Assembly: GCF_001292705.1 (NCBI RefSeq)
Contig: NZ_LGAK01000011.1
Location: forward strand, 87,204-151,203
Direction: 5' to 3'
From: Marinagarivorans algicola
Lineage (GTDB): Bacteria > Pseudomonadota > Gammaproteobacteria > Pseudomonadales > Cellvibrionaceae
Length of the DNA stretch: 64,000 bases
Under the pieces are notes generated by a model that saw only the letters and a program-made list of their open reading frames with translations, did no database searches and had not been told where the DNA came from. Position numbers and translations under genes: made by a program. Each line of letters begins with the position of its first letter. Position 1 is the first letter of the stretch. Below, piece by piece: positions 57,501-64,000 of the stretch.

Positions 57501-58547
57501 TGGGCGATGCAAGCTCGCGCGCAGCTCTAAATCTAGAGGCGGAATTTGCGCATCCGCCCAACTCAAACCAAAGTCCTCAACTTGTGCAAACAAGCCTTGC
57601 GTTTTGCTCCATGTGCCGGCGTATTTAAAGTAAGGAATAGCCGGCGCGGCGATATTGCCTGGCAGCTCAAACGGTAAACCCGACGCCTTAGCGCCGCCAT
57701 TAAAAACAACTCCTTTCGCGGCAGAACCGGCAAACCACAGCTGCAGATCAACGCGGCTGCCATCACTCCATAAACCAGGCTCTATGTGTAAGCCTTTGTT
57801 CAACCCCGTTGCAGCCACCACCTTTTGTAAGGGGAACTGTTTAAGCTGTAAATAACCTTTCGCGCTAAAATTTTTATCATCGCGGGGGTCGCCATTACCC
57901 TCAACAATAAAATACACGGCGTTAGAGTCAGCATCGACATCAAGCTTAGCTTTTAAGCGATGAAAATCGTGATCGTTCTCTAAAGACACGCTCGGCACAT
58001 TAATTTCGGCAACGTGGCCTGTTCTAAATTTAAACGCCAAGTGTGTATTGCTTAGCTCTAGACGACGCCCAAATAAGAAAATATCTAGCGGGTCATCAAT
58101 CGTGAAATTGCGATCACCCGCCGATGATTGCGGCAGCCCAACGACTCGCCAAGCACCGGTTTGATTTTGCTCGAGCAGCAAATTTAAACCATCAACGTTG
58201 AGCTTACCTAGCGCTAGACGCCAATCATCAAAGGTAGACAACAAATTGATGTCGGCCGACAAACTACGGGCAAAAAAGCGCCCCTGTTGATCGTTACTAC
58301 GAATACCCACGCCAACTAATTCAATCGAGGGCCTCAGCCCATCCCAGCTGGCATTGATTGCCTCCAAGGTAATATTGGCATTAAGGCGCTCAGAAAGCTG
58401 GCGCTCAAAGTAAGCTTTGTAATCATTAAGATAAGGGAAGGCAAAGCGCCCCAATTGCACACTAACAGCCAAAAATATGACCAAAAAAACCGCCATGCCC
58501 CACACAAAGCGCACAAACGGTTTCCAAAAACGGCGGGGTAATATCAC
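54570..58547 (-). CDS. yhdP: YhdP family AsmA-like envelope protein
   Basis: The 1325-residue protein has one N-terminal membrane helix (FVRFVWGMAVFLVIFLAVSVQLG) and a very long periplasmic beta-rich part (DUF3971 around 60-400, AsmA-like C-terminal half). The near-terminal INSQLVATLPIAGNLAVAAALTAGLPAAVGVYVVGKLF is family-typical. YhdP is one of the large bridge proteins (with TamB and YdbH) thought to carry phospholipids to the outer membrane. It lies downstream of rng, in the conserved mre-maf-rng-yhdP order. Confidence 0.94.
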   Translation of the reverse strand: MILPRRFWKPFVRFVWGMAVFLVIFLAVSVQLGRFAFPYLNDYKAYFERQLSERLNANITLEAINASWDGLRPSIELVGVGIRSNDQQGRFFARSLSADINLLSTFDDWRLALGKLNVDGLNLLLEQNQTGAWRVVGLPQSSAGDRNFTIDDPLDIFLFGRRLELSNTHLAFKFRTGHVAEINVPSVSLENDHDFHRLKAKLDVDADSNAVYFIVEGNGDPRDDKNFSAKGYLQLKQFPLQKVVAATGLNKGLHIEPGLWSDGSRVDLQLWFAGSAAKGVVFNGGAKASGLPFELPGNIAAPAIPYFKYAGTWSKTQGLFAQVEDFGLSWADAQIPPLDLELRASLHRPVSLSIRELDVTAWSHVAGTLKLNNTIAKLQSLLQPGGLLRNIGVTLTRPEEGYFNLQANVIDAAVESWQGAPQVRHATGFVEASAFQGRMVIAANDGFMMHYPIVYKKPLSFSQASGEIAWFVNLEDSIVYVTSGLLHLKGLGGDGAGYLSLSLPFKKMANQEPEMCLVVGMRQSAVRYHENYVPYTIPSSLYQWLGQSIKDGDLTDGGFIYRGSLLPKPLRPRTLQLGMKIHSAELAFDPAWPILKNANASLLVDDMALVVAVDQGELLGNQLTAGRVKLIKTPTDKMALSITGNVRGDTADALALLRSSPVKDVAGEALAQFDASGLYTGSVELFIPLEGGLNDGWQDIQATLQNGKFALSDIGLHFDQVSGDIRYHTQQGLTAKRIQAHLWGQPVSASLNTLKDQQGRLLRLDFDGTMTTQDLHAWLKRPMFNYMQGKTQVAGWLKLPFDHPTQGIELQASTQLKGVTLTYPKPYAKAADEKMGLDVFYSLPAGQSLSRIGIRASNGLNSELLMQGGSLLGLDVGINTGARASAGDMRLHGELAHIDIKPWTTFVLEYLDTLALANSSAGQQALAEGVPVSASSIATPKFSMGVKAKTAAVDNVVIHDLSLWGKELDSSWYFDIETSLAVANYQRFNNGDPSKLHFEYLHLPKSDDPLDASEPKVSVLADVALEHLEPMEVKIDELAIAGEGWGHVSFDYRPVHQGLLAKNIRGNLRGLKNLGATLALYKRDVDAWETSFSGVVRTANIGNVMNNFGYPSMMTSQKASFNISVNWPGYPDQLDVNALAGTVDINLSKGKFMSEEGKGDSAFLNLIALLNFDTLVRRLRLDFSDLSAEGLAYDKVAGQLNFRNDSVHLTHEAPLKVDTTSADLQLFGDINLKAQTINSQLVATLPIAGNLAVAAALTAGLPAAVGVYVVGKLFKEQVNDFASVRYNVTGSWDDPKMDVDKIFESKSRSTDSAQPNHTKTTTEEK

Positions 58548-58625
58548 AACATTACACCTGGCATAATACTTACAATCAATTTTGTCACATCAAGTTTTAG
58601 GGCTTATTCATATCGGCGCAATACG

Positions 58626-60104
58626 CTAAACCAACACAATATCGTATTGCTCTTGATTGTACAGCGCCTCTACTTGGAATTGGATAGAGCGTTTAATAAA
58701 CATTTCCAAATCTGCCACATTGTCCGACTCCTCATCCAGTAAACGATCTATCACGACCTGTGAGGCTAATACCAATAATTTGGTTTCGTCATAGTTGCGT
58801 GCTTCGCGCAGTATTTCACGAAATATCTCATAACAAACCGTTTCAGGCGACTTTAAAATGCCGCGCCCATTACATACCGAGCAGGGCATGCATAACATTT
58901 GCCCTAGCGATTCACTGGTGCGTTTACGCGTCATCTCGACTAAGCCTAGCTGAGACACACCCATAACGTTAGTTTTTGCTCGATCGCGCTCTAAGTGCTT
59001 TTCGAGAGTGCGCAGGACTTGACGTTGGTGTTCTGGGTCGCTCATATCTATAAAATCAAGAATAATAATCCCCCCTAAATTGCGTAACCGTAGTTGCCGA
59101 GCAATCGCCGAAGCCGCCTCTAGGTTCGTTTTAAAGATGGTTTCTTCTAAATTGCGATGCCCAACAAAAGCCCCGGTATTCACATCAACCGTCGACATAG
59201 CTTCGGTTTGCTCAATAATCAAATAACCACCTGATTTAAGCGGTACATGGGTTTCTAGCGCTTTTTTAAGCTCATCCTCAACGCCATACAAATCAAAGAT
59301 GGGTCGCGGCCCAGGATAATGCTCGATACGCCCACCAATTTCAGGGGCGTAGTATTGCGCAAAATTCTCCATTTTTTGTAACGATTCACGCGAATCAATG
59401 CGTACTTTTTCGAGTGCTGGCTGCATTAAGTCACGCACAGTACGCATATAAAGCGGTAGGTCTTCATACACTAGCGTTGGAGCTTTGCTCTTTTTGATTT
59501 TATCTTCAAGGTTATGCCACAGCTTGTACACAAACGGAATATCAGCTTTCAGTTCTTCAATTGAAGCCCCTTCGGCGGCTGTACGTACAATAAAGCCACC
59601 TCCATATTGCTCTTGGTATTCGCTCGTTAGCTCTGCGACCGCTGCTTTTAGGCGCTCGCGCTCAGCGCCATCTTCTATGCGGTTAGAAATACCAATATGC
59701 TCACTGTTAGGCATATACACCAAATAACGCGCAGACACCGAAATATGCGTAGTTAAACGCGCACCCTTGGTGCTTATTGGATCTTTAGTGACCTGCACAA
59801 GTACTTGCTGGCCTTCACGCAATAAACAGCGAATATCGGCTGTTTCTTGCGATTTTTTCTCGACGCCGTCTTCGTTGAGCAGCGAGATATCACCCGCGTG
59901 AATAAAACCTGCACGCTCCAGTCCAATATCCACAAAAGCCGCTTGCATGCCCGGCAATACACGCACCACCTTACCTTTATAAATATTGCCAACAATGCCG
60001 CGCTTTTGCGTACGCTCTATATAAATTTCTTGTACTACGCCGTTTTCGACCAAAGCAGCGCGTGTTTCTGTGGGGCCAAAGTTAACGAGAATTTCATCTC
60101 TCAC
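58626..60104 (-). CDS. rng: Ribonuclease G
   Basis: The 492-residue single-strand endonuclease is close to E. coli RNase G (489). An S1 RNA-binding domain (GNIYKGKVVRVLPGMQAAFVDIGLERAGFIH, about 38-110) precedes the RNase E/G catalytic core (STVDVNTGAFVG, IILDFIDM). The zinc-link CMPCSVCNGRG is near 405. It matures 16S rRNA. No RNase E-like C-terminal scaffold is present. Confidence 0.96.
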   Translation of the reverse strand: MRDEILVNFGPTETRAALVENGVVQEIYIERTQKRGIVGNIYKGKVVRVLPGMQAAFVDIGLERAGFIHAGDISLLNEDGVEKKSQETADIRCLLREGQQVLVQVTKDPISTKGARLTTHISVSARYLVYMPNSEHIGISNRIEDGAERERLKAAVAELTSEYQEQYGGGFIVRTAAEGASIEELKADIPFVYKLWHNLEDKIKKSKAPTLVYEDLPLYMRTVRDLMQPALEKVRIDSRESLQKMENFAQYYAPEIGGRIEHYPGPRPIFDLYGVEDELKKALETHVPLKSGGYLIIEQTEAMSTVDVNTGAFVGHRNLEETIFKTNLEAASAIARQLRLRNLGGIIILDFIDMSDPEHQRQVLRTLEKHLERDRAKTNVMGVSQLGLVEMTRKRTSESLGQMLCMPCSVCNGRGILKSPETVCYEIFREILREARNYDETKLLVLASQVVIDRLLDEESDNVADLEMFIKRSIQFQVEALYNQEQYDIVLV

Positions 60105-60213
60105 AGATTTCTCCCTGCTGGTTTTTAAGTGTATACATAAACATTAAAGCGCGAGTTATAGACGTGTCACTGACCGCTAAGCCAAGACAACCGCACAAGA
60201 GTCACCCATTAAA

Positions 60214-60795
60214 TTAACCTTGCCAACACCCAATTGCAAACTGGTTAAGCAATTGCTGAGTTTGCGCAACAGGCAAACCCATCACCCCCGAGTAACTGCC
60301 CGCAAGATGGCTCACAAACACACCGCCAAAACCTTGCACCCCATAGCCGCCTGCTTTGTCACAGGGCTCACCGGTTTGCCAATAGGCGGCTATTTCGGCA
60401 GGGCTAATCACTCTAAAAGTAACCTCGCTCGTCACCAGATCTGCCCGTTGCTTATCACCCTCGCACACCGCTATTGCGGTGTGCACTTTATGCGTATTAC
60501 CACTCAACAGCATCAACATTTGCGCGCCTTGAGCGGCATCTTTGGGCTTTTCTAGTACTTGGCCTTGACACTCAACAATCGTATCAGCCCCCAAAACCGG
60601 GCATGATTGATCGGCATACGCCTGTGCACCAGCGCGTGCCTTATCGCAAGCTAAGCGCAAGACATAATCCATTGGCGCCTCTGCCTCAGCGCGCAACTCG
60701 GGCACATCAACGCTAATCACCTCAAAAGGCACACCTATTTGCTGTAAAAGTTCTGCACGGCGAGGGGATTTAGAGGCTAGTAGTAGTTTTTTCAT
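60214..60795 (-). CDS. maf: Maf/YhdE nucleotide pyrophosphatase
   Basis: The 193-residue house-cleaning enzyme hydrolyses dTTP, UTP and modified nucleotides. LLLASKSPRRAELLQQIGVPFEVI, the conserved ADTIVEC and KPKDAAQGAQMLMLLSGNTHKVHTAIAV are the family motifs, and GYGVQGFGGVFVSHLAGSYSGVMGLPV is near the end. It lies between rng and mreD. Confidence 0.95.
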   Translation of the reverse strand: MKKLLLASKSPRRAELLQQIGVPFEVISVDVPELRAEAEAPMDYVLRLACDKARAGAQAYADQSCPVLGADTIVECQGQVLEKPKDAAQGAQMLMLLSGNTHKVHTAIAVCEGDKQRADLVTSEVTFRVISPAEIAAYWQTGEPCDKAGGYGVQGFGGVFVSHLAGSYSGVMGLPVAQTQQLLNQFAIGCWQG

Positions 60796-61041
60796 ATATT
60801 AAACAAACCTAAGTTTTTGAGTCGTCAGGCCAACCTTATCGAGCATCGCAGCCTAAACCCTTAAAATATAACCCGAATATAGATGCCATTGAATGATAAT
60901 GGTTCACAGTTAGCATGAAGAATAGTTAACACAATTAAGCGACTGCACTAATCGTATCGCTAAACGGTATGTTGACGCTCAATGTATCAGGTGAAATGCA
61001 TCGTGCTTCAATTAAACACCTTAAACCTACCACTGAACACC

Positions 61042-61524
61042 TTAAACGTGCCACACCCCGCGCGAAGGTTTAAGCAGCGTCAGCACTAAGGGCCAACACA
61101 GCGCCGTAATCAATGTAGGGAGGATAATCATTTCAACGGGAGCGTCATAGCCATCTAGGCCATATACCCAATTAACAAAAATTTGATGAATACCGACCAA
61201 TATAAATACCCAGAGTATTTGCTGAGCTAGGCTATAACTGCGCAACCGCTGATAAGATAATAAGCACACGTAGGTAATAAACGCCAATGCAATCGCATGG
61301 GCGCCCCACACGCCGCCCACGACAACGTCTTGCGCTAAGCCAATTCCCCAAGCAATCACCACACCAAACCGAAAAGGGCAATATAAGGCCCAAAATATGC
61401 ACAATAGCGGTAAGAATTCGGGCCTAAACCACGCATAATGCGCCGGCAACGGGTAGACGCACAAAAGCAGAGCCAGTAATACAGATACAACAACCCATGT
61501 ATAAAAGCCGCTATGGGTTGTCAT
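61042..61524 (-). CDS. mreD: Rod-shape determining protein MreD
   Basis: The 160-residue inner-membrane protein has five or six helices and PEFLPLLCIFWALYCPFRFGVVIAWGIGLAQDVVVGGVWGAHAIALAF, the MreD signature. It joins MreB and MreC in the elongasome. It overlaps mreC by 14 bases. Confidence 0.94.
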   Translation of the reverse strand: MTTHSGFYTWVVVSVLLALLLCVYPLPAHYAWFRPEFLPLLCIFWALYCPFRFGVVIAWGIGLAQDVVVGGVWGAHAIALAFITYVCLLSYQRLRSYSLAQQILWVFILVGIHQIFVNWVYGLDGYDAPVEMIILPTLITALCWPLVLTLLKPSRGVWHV

Positions 61525-62434
61525 TACTGGGCTCTTTTACGTTATCACTATTAGGCTTTTTTAACATCGCTTTTGGTGGTGCACTAAAGGCTTGATCCCC
61601 AAAAGAGAAGCGGGTCTTGTTAGCAAAAACCAACAAAACATGGCGGTTGCGATTAAGCTGCGCCTTGGGTATAGCAACAACCTCAGCAAACGGGCGACCG
61701 GGGTCATAAGTAATTTTTTGTACGGTTGCCACGGGGTAGCCTGCCGGGTAAATATCACCCAAACCCGAGCTCACCAGTAAATCGCCCTCTTTAATATCTA
61801 ATGTACTGGGTACATGACGCAGGCCTAGCTCAAAAACACTGCCGCGCCCCTCTGCAATAAGGCGTACACCATTGCGGTTAATTTGTACCGGTATGGCATG
61901 ACTGGTATCCGAAATCAACAAAACCACGCTGTCGTTACTCGAGACATTAACCACTTGGCCAATCAGCCCAGTGGCATCCACAACTGGCTGACCAACATAT
62001 ACCCCGTCGTCACTACCGCGATTAATAAACACTTTATGGATATTAGGATCTGGCGCCACACCCACCAAATCGGCAACCAATACGCGATGATTTAGGTTAT
62101 CAGCCGAGTTTAAGAGTTGCCGTAACCGTGTGTTTTCAGCTGCCAAAAAAGCCAATTGCTGTAGCTTGCGCTGATGAACTAATAACTCGCTGCGCAAGGC
62201 CTCGTTTTTTTGAATCAGCTCATCACGGCTAATTAAGCGGGTACGGCTCCACTCGGCAATATCGCGGGGTAAATCAGCAAACTTATAAAACGGAGCCGCA
62301 AGGCCAACGGCTTTATCACGCGCGCCCTGCAAAAAAGGCGTCGCCACAAATAGCCCAACCAATACTGCCGATACCACAAACAATACCGCTATTTTAGCGC
62401 CAAGTGATGGTCCTTTAGTAAAAAGCAGTTTAAT
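61511..62434 (-). CDS. mreC: Rod-shape determining protein MreC (ATT start)
   Basis: The 307-residue protein has a cytoplasmic start, one membrane helix (about 16-33), a periplasmic coiled coil (ELIQKNEALRSELLVHQRKLQQLAFLAAENTRLRQLL) and paired beta-barrel domains (VFINRGSDDGVYVGQPVVDATGLIGQV). No ATG, GTG or TTG gives a full N-terminus: the first such codon, TTG 62383, falls inside the helix. The frame extends to ATT 62434, giving KLLFTKGPSLGAKIAVL, which matches the usual MreC opening (E. coli MKPIFSRGPSL). AGAGGG lies seven bases upstream and an in-frame TAG just before it. Confidence 0.88.
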   Translation of the reverse strand: MKLLFTKGPSLGAKIAVLFVVSAVLVGLFVATPFLQGARDKAVGLAAPFYKFADLPRDIAEWSRTRLISRDELIQKNEALRSELLVHQRKLQQLAFLAAENTRLRQLLNSADNLNHRVLVADLVGVAPDPNIHKVFINRGSDDGVYVGQPVVDATGLIGQVVNVSSNDSVVLLISDTSHAIPVQINRNGVRLIAEGRGSVFELGLRHVPSTLDIKEGDLLVSSGLGDIYPAGYPVATVQKITYDPGRPFAEVVAIPKAQLNRNRHVLLVFANKTRFSFGDQAFSAPPKAMLKKPNSDNVKEPSNDNP

Positions 62435-62630
62435 GAACTTACCCTCTGGCTATGCCTTGAAGATCAACAACAATGAAAAAATACAATTTTTAAAGTCAAT
62501 ATAGCGCACATTGCCGCAATATGAAGCAGGCACGACACCCAAAAATTTAATAAAAGCAACGCATGCTCATAAAAAATCGTCATAATCCTTTATAACACAA
62601 GGTCCAAACAATCAGCTCAACCCAAATGCT

Positions 62631-62661
62631 AAAACGCCGGCAAGATATAGCCCCGCCGGCG
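62631..62661 (-). terminator. Hairpin between mreB and mreC
   Basis: CGCCGGC (62635-62641) is inverted exactly at 62655-62661. On the minus strand TTTT follows, 19 bases after the mreB stop. It probably limits read-through from mreB into mreCD. Confidence 0.7.
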
Positions 62662-62679
62662 CCAAAAACCAATAAAGTA

Positions 62680-64000
<1,321 letters not shown>

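Overview
The window looks like chromosomal DNA of a marine gammaproteobacterium of the Pseudomonadales/Cellvibrionales type. The clues are the order rpoE-rseA-rseB-rseC-lepA-lepB-DUF4845-rnc-era-recO with nadB divergent from rpoE, the block mreB-mreC-mreD-maf-rng-yhdP, and ileS-lspA-fkpB-ispH. I cannot name a genus from the sequence alone.

Region 1 (1 to about 10.35 kb) is one end of an integrated element resembling the SXT/R391 family of integrative conjugative elements. It carries an alpha/beta hydrolase cut by the window edge, a DinB polymerase, a decayed IS1-family copy, an exonuclease gene broken by one in-frame stop, a LexA-boxed umuDC (rumAB-like) operon, mobI, a repeat-rich divergent intergenic region (candidate oriT plus centromere), and a tightly packed srpM-srpR-int operon. 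Past the integrase lies a short minus-strand reading frame encoding the N-terminus of release factor RF3 (KRRTFAIISHPDA), which then breaks off. The 5' end of prfC is the known SXT/R391 target, so this is very probably an attachment junction. Transfer (tra) genes, if present, lie left of the window.

Region 2 (10.4 to 17.4 kb) is degraded accessory DNA. It holds an intact AbiEi antitoxin with two inverted-repeat operators beside a deleted AbiEii toxin, an ABC-permease relic with an 11-C tract, and a small run of minus-strand genes separated by integron attC-like sites (one obeys the cassette-end complementarity rule). A Bor/Iss lipoprotein gene is among them, and no integron integrase is visible. 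An exported epoxide-hydrolase-like protein and a YgjP-type metallopeptidase follow.

Region 3 (17.5 to 31.2 kb) is mixed. It contains valS, a chimaeric pseudogene scar, a glutathione S-transferase followed by a three-domain flavin/iron-sulfur oxidoreductase, ssb with an operator-like tandem repeat, a YajR-type MFS transporter, a CsgD-like LuxR regulator, feoAB with a Fur box, and a dienelactone hydrolase.

Region 4 (31.2 to 64 kb) is conserved core: recO, era, rnc, lepB, lepA and the sigma-E regulon head (rpoE, rseA, rseB, rseC). nadB, a TraF-like outer-membrane protein, an RDD protein and ispH-fkpB-lspA-ileS-ribF come next. Then come a degenerate response-regulator protein, an HDOD protein, sthA, yhdP, rng, maf and mreDCB. 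mreC appears to start at a non-canonical ATT codon. No rRNA, tRNA or CRISPR array was recognised.
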